Below, piece by piece: positions 1-6,891 of a stretch of 16,224 nucleotides of DNA. Source of the DNA: JBFEUI01 sp041547565. Lineage in GTDB: Bacteria; Pseudomonadota; Gammaproteobacteria; Thiohalomonadales; Thiohalomonadaceae. The number at the start of each line of letters is the position of its first letter. Positions within the stretch are counted from its first letter, which is position 1. The notes under the pieces were generated by a model. It ran no database searches and was not told the DNA's origin. It saw only the letters and a program-made list of their open reading frames with translations. The stretch lies in assembly GCA_041547565.1 (NCBI GenBank), contig JBFEUI010000059.1, forward strand, positions 1 through 16,224, given 5' to 3'. Position numbers and translations under genes: made by a program.

Positions 1-976
1 GAAACTCGTTGTAGGTGGTCGAGCCGATGCACTTCAGATCACCCGTGGCGAGCACCGGCTTGATCAGGTTAGAGGCATCCATCGCCCCGCCGGAGGCGGC
101 ACCGGCACCGATGATGGTGTGGATCTCGTCGATGAACAGAATCGCCCCCTCCTCGCGCTTGAGTTGGGCCAGCACGCCCTTGAGGCGTTTCTCGAAATCA
201 CCGCGGTACTTGGTCCCGGCCAGCAGGGCACCGAGATCGAGCGAATAGATGGTGGAGGCGGCCAGTATCTCCGGCACTTCACCATCGACGATCTTCTTGG
301 CCAGCCCCTCCGCCAGGGCCGTCTTGCCGACACCCGCCTCACCGACGAACAGCGGGTTGTTCTTGCGCCGCCTGCACAGCACCTGAACGGTCCGTTCAAT
401 CTCGTCCTTGCGACCGATTAGCGGGTCGATACGCCCCTGTGCCGCCATTTCATTGAGGTTGGTGGCATAGGCATCAAGTGGCGACTCGCCACGCTCGTCC
501 TCCTCGCCCGTAGCAGATGCGAGCAGTTCCTCATCATCATCACTGTGGCGGGTAATGCCGTGGGAGATGTAGCTCACCACATCCAGCCGGGTGACCTCGT
601 TCTTTTCCAAAAAATAGACTGCCTGCGACTCCTTTTCGCCGAACAGGGCAACCAGCGCATTGGCGCCGCTCGCCTCGGGCTGCTCCGAGGACTGTACCTG
701 GAACACCGCGCGCTGCAGTACGCGCTGGAAAGCCAGGGTCGGTTGGGTTTCCTGATCACTGCCCGCCGGCAGCAACGGCACGGTATCGTCGATAAAGGTG
801 GCCAGCTCGGCGCGCAACTTCTCCACATCGGCACCGCAACCGCGCAGAATAGGGTTGGCCACCGGATTGTCCAGCAGCGCCAGCAACAGATGCTCCACGG
901 TCATGAACTCGTGGTTATTCTCCCTTGCATGGGTATAGGCAACGTTGAGGGTGTATTCGAGTTCTTTACTCAGCAT
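1..976 (-). CDS. clpA: ClpA, ATP-dependent Clp protease ATP-binding subunit (N-terminal part, cut by window edge)
   Basis: AAA+ unfoldase that feeds substrates into the ClpP peptidase in the cytoplasm and receives N-degron substrates from the adaptor ClpS. About 325 codons are present from ATG at 976; the rest lies beyond position 1. The protein begins MLSKELEYTLNVAYTQARE, a typical Clp N-domain (about residues 1-145), followed by an acidic linker. The first AAA+ module then has Walker A GEAGVGKT (residues 212-219, lysine 218) and Walker B FIDEIH (281-286), within two residues of the E. coli positions as I recall them. The frame is open throughout, with no frameshift seen. It lies 16 bases downstream of clpS on the same strand, with a GGAAG ribosome-binding site between them, so the two are almost certainly co-transcribed. 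ClpB or ClpC is unlikely given the N-domain and the clpS neighbour. Confidence 0.96.
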   Translation of the reverse strand, partial: MLSKELEYTLNVAYTHARENNHEFMTVEHLLLALLDNPVANPILRGCGADVEKLRAELATFIDDTVPLLPAGSDQETQPTLAFQRVLQRAVFQVQSSEQPEASGANALVALFGEKESQAVYFLEKNEVTRLDVVSYISHGITRHSDDDEELLASATGEEDERGESPLDAYATNLNEMAAQGRIDPLIGRKDEIERTVQVLCRRRKNNPLFVGEAGVGKTALAEGLAKKIVDGEVPEILAASTIYSLDLGALLAGTKYRGDFEKRLKGVLAQLKREEGAILFIDEIHTIIGAGAASGGAMDASNLIKPVLATGDLKCIGSTTYNEF

Positions 977-992
977 GGATAATCTTCCGGTT

Positions 993-1319
993 CTATTCAG
1001 CTTCCATGGAGCACAACAACGGATGCTGGTGTTTGCGGGAGTAGTCATTGACCTGGTTGACCTTGGTCTCGGCGATTTCACGGCTAAAGGTCCCGCAGAC
1101 CCCCTTACCCTCGGTATGCACCGCCAACATCACCTGTGTCGCCTTGTGCCGGTCCATGGAGAAAAAAGACTCCAGAACATGGACGACAAAATCCATCGGT
1201 GTGTAGTCATCGTTATTCAAAACCACCTTGTACATCGGCGGCCGCTTCAGTTTCGGTTTGCTCTCCTCAAGCAGCAGGTTGTCACCGTCATCATACTGTT
1301 CGTCGCCCTGGCGGCCCAT
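993..1319 (-). CDS. clpS: ClpS, N-end-rule adaptor for ClpAP
   Basis: Small cytoplasmic adaptor that recognises proteins with N-terminal Leu, Phe, Tyr or Trp and delivers them to ClpA. It has 108 residues, close to the 106 of E. coli ClpS. An acidic flexible N-terminal tail (about 1-27) precedes the core, which contains the signature NNDDYTPMDFV (35-45) and the helix with MLAVH (64-68). N36, D37 and H68 match the residues that grip the N-degron amino group in the family. The C-terminus HPLLC is also typical. It is the first gene of a clpS-clpA unit. A promoter should lie in the 153 bases between it and icd, but I see no convincing one; an attata/TATAAT-like element near 1455-1460 has no clear -35. 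Confidence 0.97.
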   Translation of the reverse strand: MGRQGDEQYDDGDNLLLEESKPKLKRPPMYKVVLNNDDYTPMDFVVHVLESFFSMDRHKATQVMLAVHTEGKGVCGTFSREIAETKVNQVNDYSRKHQHPLLCSMEAE

Positions 1320-1400
1320 GTTGCCTCTTCCTAATCCCTATCAAATAAATGCTTCACGTTTAACCTAGTGTTTCTTGACTGCGATTCCAAGTCTTGACAG

Positions 1401-1430
1401 GCACTGAAAAAATTAGACAACAATCAGTGC
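1401..1430. repeat. Interrupted inverted repeat between icd and clpS
   Basis: Perfect 7-bp arms GCACTGA (1401-1407) and TCAGTGC (1424-1430) flank a 16-base AT-rich spacer. The repeat lies 43 bases beyond the icd stop codon and 82 bases before the clpS start, read on the minus strand. It could be a protein-binding site for clpS or the base of a weak hairpin after icd. There is no U-tract after the second arm, so a simple intrinsic terminator is not supported. Confidence 0.35.
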
Positions 1431-1472
1431 AAACGTTCCAGAAAACACCAAACCATTATAAATTTCAGTCAG

Positions 1473-2729
1473 TTACATCCTGGCGATGATGGCATCGCCG
1501 AAGCCCGAACAGCTCAACTCATGGGCATCGTCCATGAGACGGGCAAAATCATAGGTCACCTGCCTGTCCTGAATCGCACCGGCCATGCCCTTGACGATCA
1601 GATCGGCCGCCTCGCCCCACCCCAGGTGGCGCAGCATCATCTCGGCAGAGAGTATCAGGGAGCCCGGATTCACCTTGTCCTGGCCGGCGTACTTCGGGGC
1701 CGTGCCATGGGTGGCCTCGAACATCGCCACCGTATCGGAGAGGTTGGCGCCCGGGGCAATGCCGATCCCGCCCACCTGCGCCGCCAGCGCATCGGAAATG
1801 TAGTCACCGTTGAGGTTCAGGGTGGCGATGACACTGTACTCGGCGGGACGCAGCAGGATCTGCTGCAGGAAGGCATCGGCGATCACATCCTTGATGACGA
1901 TCTCCCTGCCGCTCTTCGGATTGCGCACGCTGCACCAGGGTCCGCCGTCGATCTCCTCGGCGCCGAACTCCTCTTTCGCCAGCGCATAGCCCCAGCTCTT
2001 GAATGCGCCCTCGGTGAATTTCATGATATTGCCCTTGTGCACCAGGGTGACCGAATCGCGGTCATTGTCGATGGCATACTGGATGGCCTTGCGCACCAGG
2101 CGCCGGGTGCCCTCCTCGGAGACCGGCTTGATCCCGATGCCGCTGGTCTGCGGGAAGCGGATCTTCTTCACCCCCATCTGCTGCTGCAGAAAGTCGATTA
2201 CCCGCTTCGCCTCATCGCTGCCGGCGGCCCACTCGATACCGGCGTAGATATCCTCGGAATTCTCGCGGAAAATGACCATATTCGTCTTCTCCGGCTCCTT
2301 CAGCGGGCTGGGCGTGCCGGCGTAGTAGCGTACCGGGCGCAGGCAGACATACAGGTCCAACTCCTGGCGCAGGGTCACGTTCAGCGAGCGGATACCGCCG
2401 CCGACCGGCGTGGTCAGGGGGCCTTTTATGGAGACGGCGTACTCACGCAGCGCCTCCATCGTCTCGGCCGGCAGCCACACGTCGCTAGCGTAGATACGAT
2501 TGGCCTTCTCGCCGGCATAGATCTCCATCCAGGCAATGGCACGCTCACCGCCATAGGCCTTCTCCACCGCGGCATCGACCACCTTGCGCATCACCGGGGT
2601 AATATCAACGCCGGTACCATCACCCTCAATAAAGGGGACAATCGGCCTAGTGGGGACACTCAGTGAACCGTCCTGGTTGACAGTGATCTTCTCGCCCGAT
2701 TCCGGAACAACAATCTTTTCATAGCCCAT
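1473..2729 (-). CDS. icd: NADP-dependent isocitrate dehydrogenase
   Basis: TCA-cycle enzyme that oxidatively decarboxylates isocitrate to 2-oxoglutarate and reduces NADP. It has 418 residues, against about 416 in E. coli, and aligns without visible gaps. GGGIRSLNVTLRQELD (110-125) contains S115, the equivalent of the serine phosphorylated by AceK in enteric bacteria, together with the substrate-binding arginines. NLNGDYISDALAAQVGGIG carries metal-binding aspartates. HGTAPKYAGQDKVNPG followed later by TYDFARL keeps the Lys-Tyr and Tyr/Arg pairs that favour NADP over NAD in the E. coli enzyme. It diverges from rluE across a 114-bp region, the same arrangement as in E. coli. No aceK lies nearby, so whether the phosphorylation switch operates cannot be judged here. 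Confidence 0.98.
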   Translation of the reverse strand: MGYEKIVVPESGEKITVNQDGSLSVPTRPIVPFIEGDGTGVDITPVMRKVVDAAVEKAYGGERAIAWMEIYAGEKANRIYASDVWLPAETMEALREYAVSIKGPLTTPVGGGIRSLNVTLRQELDLYVCLRPVRYYAGTPSPLKEPEKTNMVIFRENSEDIYAGIEWAAGSDEAKRVIDFLQQQMGVKKIRFPQTSGIGIKPVSEEGTRRLVRKAIQYAIDNDRDSVTLVHKGNIMKFTEGAFKSWGYALAKEEFGAEEIDGGPWCSVRNPKSGREIVIKDVIADAFLQQILLRPAEYSVIATLNLNGDYISDALAAQVGGIGIAPGANLSDTVAMFEATHGTAPKYAGQDKVNPGSLILSAEMMLRHLGWGEAADLIVKGMAGAIQDRQVTYDFARLMDDAHELSCSGFGDAIIARM

Positions 2730-2767
2730 GGCAATACCCGCTCTTTACTGTTTTTAAATTCGCATCA

Positions 2768-2796
2768 ATGCCCGGGTTATCTGACAGAACGGGCAT
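2768..2796. promoter_or_regulatory. Interrupted inverted repeat in the icd/rluE divergent control region
   Basis: Perfect 7-bp arms ATGCCCG (2768-2774) and CGGGCAT (2790-2796) are separated by 15 bases, so the arm centres are about two helical turns apart. The right arm ends 11 bases before the extended -10 of the predicted rluE promoter, where a regulator could occlude or assist RNA polymerase. The left arm is 39 bases from the icd start codon, so the same site could also act on icd. Operator function is inferred from geometry and position only; the repeat could equally fold in the icd leader. Confidence 0.45.
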
Positions 2797-2807
2797 GGTT
2801 ATCAGGG

Positions 2808-2816
2808 TGATATAAT
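2808..2816 (+). promoter_or_regulatory. Extended -10 promoter element for the rluE operon
   Basis: TGATATAAT is a perfect match to the sigma-70 extended -10 consensus (TGnTATAAT). No good -35 hexamer sits 17 bases upstream, but extended -10 promoters tolerate this. Transcription would start near 2823, giving a leader of only about 20 bases before the rluE ATG at 2844. Confidence 0.65.
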
Positions 2817-2843
2817 TGCAAATTCCTTTATTATCAATGTTCC

Positions 2844-3485
2844 ATGCTGCTTTTATTCAACAAACCGTACGGCGTACTCACCCAGTTTACCGACGCCCAG
2901 GGGCGCGCCACACTGGCCGACTATATCGACATACCGGGAGTCTACCCTGCCGGCCGGCTGGATCGCGACAGCGAGGGGCTGCTCCTGCTGACCGACGACG
3001 GCGCACTGCAGCACCGCATCAGCCATCCGCGTCACAAGCTGAAAAAAAGCTACTGGGTGCAGGTCGAGGGCATCCCCGATGACGGGGCGCTGGTGCAACT
3101 GCGCAAGGGCGTGGTGCTGAAGGACGGACCTACCCGCCCGGCAAAGGTCAGGCGTATCGCCGAACCGGCTGTCTGGCCGCGCACTCCGCCGGTGCGTTAT
3201 CGGGCCGCCATTCCAACCTCCTGGCTGGAGCTGACCATCAGCGAGGGGCGCAACAGGCAGGTGCGGCGCATGACCGCCGCTGTAGGCTTTCCCACCCTGC
3301 GCCTGATACGCTGTGCCATCGGTCCATGGTCCCTGGACAATCTGCAACCCGGCCACTGGCGGGAGATTGCACAAGAGTCCTACGCCGACATATTCCCCCC
3401 ATCCAGGAGTGCGCCGGGGAAAAAGCGGGCATTTTCCCGGGGTCAGCAAGGCACAAGAAAACCGAAGCGAACAAAACGCGTATGA
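2844..3485 (+). CDS. rluE: 23S rRNA pseudouridine synthase RluE (U2457 type)
   Basis: Isomerises a uridine of 23S rRNA (U2457 in E. coli) to pseudouridine. The 213-residue protein is about the length of E. coli RluE (217). It starts MLLLFNKPYGVLTQFTD, the usual opening of the RsuA/RluE branch without an S4 domain. GRLDRDSEGLLLLT (37-50) contains the catalytic aspartate D40. SEGRNRQVRRM is the other conserved family motif and is followed by the L-x-L/R-L-I-R segment. The last 30 or so residues form a basic, probably disordered tail ending RTKRV. The start codon has no Shine-Dalgarno sequence, and the predicted leader is short. It overlaps nudJ by four bases (ATGA). The subgroup assignment is strengthened by the icd and nudJ-mnmA-hflD neighbours. 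Confidence 0.94.
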   Translation: MLLLFNKPYGVLTQFTDAQGRATLADYIDIPGVYPAGRLDRDSEGLLLLTDDGALQHRISHPRHKLKKSYWVQVEGIPDDGALVQLRKGVVLKDGPTRPAKVRRIAEPAVWPRTPPVRYRAAIPTSWLELTISEGRNRQVRRMTAAVGFPTLRLIRCAIGPWSLDNLQPGHWREIAQESYADIFPPSRSAPGKKRAFSRGQQGTRKPKRTKRV

Positions 3486-3937
3486 CTATCTGGAAGCCTC
3501 ACGTAACCGTTGCAGCCGTTATCGAGCAGGAGGGACGCTACCTGCTGGTCAAAGAGTCACCGGACGGGCACCCCGTGCTCAACCAGCCTGCCGGGCATCT
3601 GGAAGAGGATGAAACGCTGCACGAGGCTGTGGTCAGGGAGGTGCGTGAAGAGACGGGCCGTCACTTTACGCCCGAATCGATTATCGGTATCTACCAGTAC
3701 CAAAGCCCCCACAACAATGCCACCTATCTGCGCGTTGCCTACCGGGGCAGCTGTTCAGAACCCGACCCGTCACTGGAACTGGACAGTGATATCGAGGAGA
3801 CGCTCTGGATGACAACAGAGGAAATAACACGACAGCATGATAAACTTCGTAGCCCGATGGTGTTGCGCAGCATTGAAGACTACCAGGCAGGCCAATCCTT
3901 TCCGCTAACCCTGATTAACCAAATCGTTCACAACTGA
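3482..3937 (+). CDS. nudJ: NudJ-type Nudix phosphatase
   Basis: Nudix hydrolase of the NudJ group, which in E. coli removes phosphate from hydroxymethylpyrimidine diphosphate and from nucleoside di- and triphosphates. I take the ATG that overlaps the rluE stop (ATGA), giving 151 residues against about 153 in E. coli, because MTIWKPHVTVAAVIEQEG is the normal family N-terminus. Longer in-frame starts would lie inside rluE. The Nudix box runs from G38 to residue 60: GHLEED-E-TLHEAVV-REVREETG, with all the metal-binding glutamates in place. The final box position, normally a bulky hydrophobic residue, is R60. The operon position between rluE and mnmA supports the call; the real substrate is not shown by sequence. 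Confidence 0.92.
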   Translation: MTIWKPHVTVAAVIEQEGRYLLVKESPDGHPVLNQPAGHLEEDETLHEAVVREVREETGRHFTPESIIGIYQYQSPHNNATYLRVAYRGSCSEPDPSLELDSDIEETLWMTTEEITRQHDKLRSPMVLRSIEDYQAGQSFPLTLINQIVHN

Positions 3938-3944
3938 CTGTTCC

Positions 3945-5045
3945 ATGTCCAAACAGGCCCCGCATATCATTGTAGGCATCTCCGGTGGCGTCGACTCATC
4001 GGTCGCTGCCCTGCTGCTCAAGCAGCAGGGTTACCGTGTGGAGGGGCTGTTTATGAAAAACTGGGAAGAGGACGATGAGGACGGCTACTGCGCCGCCGCC
4101 GAGGATCTGAAAGATGCACAAAGCGTCTGCGATGCCCTGGATATCCCACTGCATGCGGTAAACTTTTCGGCGGAGTACTGGGACCGGGTATTCACACACT
4201 TCCTTGCGGAGTACCGGGCCGGGCGTACGCCCAACCCCGATATCCTGTGCAACAAGGAGATCAAGTTCCGGGCCTTCCTTGAGCATGCCATGAAACTGGG
4301 GGCCGACAAGATCGCCACCGGCCACTATGCCCGTGTTATCGAACAGGACGGACTGTTTCATCTGGCCAAGGGCAAGGATACCGCCAAGGACCAGAGCTAC
4401 TTTCTCTACACCCTGGGCCAGGCCCAGCTCTCGCGCAGCCTGTTCCCGCTGGGCGAGATCGAGAAGAGCGAGGTGCGCCACCTGGCCGAGGCACACGGCC
4501 TTGTCACCTACGACAAAAAAGACAGCACCGGCATCTGTTTTATCGGTGAGCGCAATTTCAAGGCCTTTCTCGGCCGCTACCTCCCGGCGCAGCGCGGCGA
4601 GATCCAGACCACCGAGGGCCAGGTCATCGGCCAGCACGACGGGTTGATGTACTATACACTCGGTCAACGCCAGGGGCTGGGCATCGGCGGCGTGGCCGGC
4701 TATCCCGACGAGCCCTGGTTTGTTGTAAAAAAGGATCTTGAACACAATATCCTTGTTGTGGCGCAGGGCGGCGACCACCCGCTGCTGTTCAGTGACGGAC
4801 TGGTTGCCAGCCAACTCGACTGGGGCACGGGCACGGCCCCTGCCGCCCCGCTTCGCTGCCGGGCAAAGACGCGCTACCGCCAGCCCGATCAGGCCTGCAC
4901 CATCACGCATCTTGAGCAGGATATCTGCCGGGTGGAATTCGAGCAGCCCCAGCGCGCCGTCACACCTGGACAGTCCGTGGTCTTTTATGACGGTGAACTC
5001 TGCCTGGGCGGTGGTGTCATCGACGAAACCTTCACTTTGACATGA
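3945..5045 (+). CDS. mnmA: tRNA-specific 2-thiouridylase MnmA
   Basis: Installs sulfur at C2 of the wobble uridine U34 in tRNA-Lys, -Glu and -Gln, using ATP and sulfur delivered by the Tus relay. It has 366 residues, against about 368 in E. coli. The PP-loop SGGVDSS is at 13-19. The two catalytic cysteines are C102 (NPDILCNKEIKF) and C198 (GICFIGERNF), spaced as in the family. Also present are ATGHYAR (tRNA/adenylate site) and the C-terminal beta-barrel region with YTLGQRQGLGIGG. The start lies seven bases after the nudJ stop with no visible Shine-Dalgarno, so translation probably depends on coupling. It overlaps hflD by four bases (ATGA). Confidence 0.98.
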   Translation: MSKQAPHIIVGISGGVDSSVAALLLKQQGYRVEGLFMKNWEEDDEDGYCAAAEDLKDAQSVCDALDIPLHAVNFSAEYWDRVFTHFLAEYRAGRTPNPDILCNKEIKFRAFLEHAMKLGADKIATGHYARVIEQDGLFHLAKGKDTAKDQSYFLYTLGQAQLSRSLFPLGEIEKSEVRHLAEAHGLVTYDKKDSTGICFIGERNFKAFLGRYLPAQRGEIQTTEGQVIGQHDGLMYYTLGQRQGLGIGGVAGYPDEPWFVVKKDLEHNILVVAQGGDHPLLFSDGLVASQLDWGTGTAPAAPLRCRAKTRYRQPDQACTITHLEQDICRVEFEQPQRAVTPGQSVVFYDGELCLGGGVIDETFTLT

Positions 5046-5665
5046 GTAACACGATTAACGACAGAACACTGGCTCTCGCGGGCATCTATCAGGCGGTATA
5101 TCTGGTGGATCAGATCGCGCATACCGGGAGGTGTGACAGCGATCTTTACGAGAGCGCGATACACACACTGTTTGTCATCTCCCCACGCACCACGGAAGAG
5201 GTGTATGGCAGCCGCTTCGAAGTGCGCAAGGGGCTGCAGTTGCTGCTGGCACAACTTGGCAATCAGGCAAGCGAAAAGCATGTGCAATTGACCCGTTATG
5301 CCATCGCGCTGCTCTATCTGGAGCGCAAGCTGGCAAAACAGCCGGCACTGCTGGATAAGATCGCCGATGGCCTGGAACGGGCCAGGAAACAGAGCGAACA
5401 CTTTGCCACCACCCATGCCAATGTCATCGCAAGCCTGGCCGATACCTACCTGAACACCGTCAGTACGCTGCAACCGCGCATCATGGTGACCGGTGACACT
5501 ACGCTACTGCAGCAACCGGATAACGCCAATCGCATTCGTGCACTGCTGCTGGCCGGGATTCGCTCTGCCGTGCTGTGGAAACAAAACGGTGGTGGGCGCT
5601 GGCAGCTTCTGTTCAAGCGTCGCGCCATGATTGCGGCGGCGGAACAGTTACTCAAGATGCACTAG
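5042..5665 (+). CDS. hflD: HflD, lysogenization-regulator family protein
   Basis: Peripheral membrane protein family known in E. coli for binding lambda CII and promoting its loss; its normal cellular role is unclear. The 207-residue protein (about 213 in E. coli) is mostly alpha-helical and shows the family blocks DRTLALAGIYQAVYLVDQIA near the N-terminus, LTRYAIALLYLERKL in the middle and LQPRIMVTGD plus RALLLAGIRSAVLWKQNGGGR near the C-terminus. It is the last gene of the rluE operon and starts within the mnmA stop (ATGA). In E. coli purB follows. Here the next gene runs toward it from the opposite strand, with only 13 bases between the two stop codons and no recognisable terminator. Confidence 0.96.
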   Translation: MSNTINDRTLALAGIYQAVYLVDQIAHTGRCDSDLYESAIHTLFVISPRTTEEVYGSRFEVRKGLQLLLAQLGNQASEKHVQLTRYAIALLYLERKLAKQPALLDKIADGLERARKQSEHFATTHANVIASLADTYLNTVSTLQPRIMVTGDTTLLQQPDNANRIRALLLAGIRSAVLWKQNGGGRWQLLFKRRAMIAAAEQLLKMH

Positions 5666-5678
5666 AGCTGCGCGCTAA

Positions 5679-6845
5679 TCAGACTTCCTGCGCATTGTCG
5701 CTGCTATGGATGGCGGCACAGGTTATTTCAACGAATGAGATGTCGTCGTCGTGTTTGACCTCGCCCCTGAACTGCGCGATGGCGTCGAGTACCGAGTCGA
5801 ACACGCTATCATCACCCCTGGCCAGGATATCACGCACCCGCTCTTCACCCAGCATCTCGCCGGCATCGTTGCTGGTTTCGATCACCCCATCGGTGTAGAG
5901 ATAGAGTCTGGAAGCCCTGTTGCACGGCATGACCATGGACTCGAATGTCCGCTCACCCGCAGCGGCAATGCCCAGGGCAAGGTTGTCAGAGGGGATTTCG
6001 GTAACCTTGTTGCGCTCAGCATCCACCATGTAGGCCGAGGGCATCCCCCCCACCCACAGTTTCAGCGTCTCATCTGAAGCGGACAGTTCAACCAGGGTGG
6101 CAGCGAAAAACATACCGGTGGGCAGCAGTTCCCGTAACTGCTTGTGGATCTCCTGCGCGATCTCCTCAATACCGCAGCCACGAGCGGTAAAATCGAAAAA
6201 TATCTGGGAGACGGGAAGGATACCGATAGCCGCGGCCAGCCCGTGCCCGGTAAAATCACCGAGAATGGCATTCAGATCACCATTGGGTTTACGGCACGCC
6301 AGAAAGACATCCCCGGAGAACACCGAAGCCGGCTGCATGTGTTGCTTGATGAGCCCGGGGTCCAACTCACAGCGTTTTGCGGCATTATCGAAGAAATGCT
6401 CAATAAGCGCCTGTTCCCTTTGCAGCGCCATATTGAACTCTTCAAGTTTCTTGTTCTTCTCGAGCAATTCTTCGGTGAGCTCTTTGATCCTTGTATGGGC
6501 GTGGATCTTGGATTCCAGGATCTCAAAATTGATCGGTTTGGAAATAAAGTCATCACCCCCGGCCTCGACCGAGCGCGCCAGCGCATCCTCCGCCTTGAGT
6601 GCCGTTACAAAGATTACCGGAATATAGACATCCGTAAATTGCGCCTTAATCTTTGCGGTCGCCTCATAGCCGTTCATATCCGGCATCATGATATCCATGA
6701 GCACCATGTCGATCGGTTCTGCAGCGGCCAGTTCGACGGCCTCGCGTCCCGAGCTGGCCTCGACCACCTCGTGACGGCTTCTGCGCAGTGTCTGCGCCAG
6801 CAGTTTTCTGTTTGCCTGCTTGTCGTCGACAACCAGTATTCTCAT
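5679..6845 (-). CDS. Response regulator with PP2C/SpoIIE-type phosphatase output (RsbU-like)
   Basis: A receiver domain (about 1-120) with acidic pocket D7-D8, phospho-acceptor D51 in LMDIMMPDMNGY and lysine 103 is followed by a coiled coil (about 118-148). A PPM/SpoIIE serine phosphatase domain (about 150-378) completes the protein. All phosphatase metal motifs are visible: SGD (D179), GDFTGHG (D197), TDGV (D319) and HDDDIS (D367/D368). I use the ATG at 6845 because MRILVVDD is a normal receiver start and an ACAGGT-like ribosome site precedes it; an upstream ATG at 6881 would add 12 residues. In the family such proteins dephosphorylate STAS-type anti-sigma antagonists in partner-switching pathways. 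No STAS protein, anti-sigma kinase or sigma factor is encoded here, so the target is unknown. It follows the hybrid kinase by 46 bases and is probably co-transcribed with it. Confidence 0.9.
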   Translation of the reverse strand: MRILVVDDKQANRKLLAQTLRRSRHEVVEASSGREAVELAAAEPIDMVLMDIMMPDMNGYEATAKIKAQFTDVYIPVIFVTALKAEDALARSVEAGGDDFISKPINFEILESKIHAHTRIKELTEELLEKNKKLEEFNMALQREQALIEHFFDNAAKRCELDPGLIKQHMQPASVFSGDVFLACRKPNGDLNAILGDFTGHGLAAAIGILPVSQIFFDFTARGCGIEEIAQEIHKQLRELLPTGMFFAATLVELSASDETLKLWVGGMPSAYMVDAERNKVTEIPSDNLALGIAAAGERTFESMVMPCNRASRLYLYTDGVIETSNDAGEMLGEERVRDILARGDDSVFDSVLDAIAQFRGEVKHDDDISFVEITCAAIHSSDNAQEV

Positions 6846-6891
6846 CGTCGCTACCTGTTGCTTTCCCACACCGGCGGGCATTTCCGCACTG

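Noticed and set aside
1521..2666. Long open frame (381 codons) on the plus strand opposite icd
   Set aside because: It is antisense to a fully conserved icd gene, and its sequence is a typical GC-rich shadow (many Gly, Leu, Arg, His) with no recognisable domain.
2853..3449. 198-codon minus-strand frame opposite rluE
   Set aside because: Shadow of rluE; no ribosome site or family resemblance.
3996..4910. 304-codon open frame on the minus strand opposite mnmA
   Set aside because: It overlaps the complete and well-conserved mnmA reading frame and shows no domain or ribosome site.
5666..5694. TGCGC/GCGCA repeat between the convergent hflD and response-regulator genes as a terminator
   Set aside because: Five-base arms with a long loop, partly inside the coding sequence and without a U-tract.
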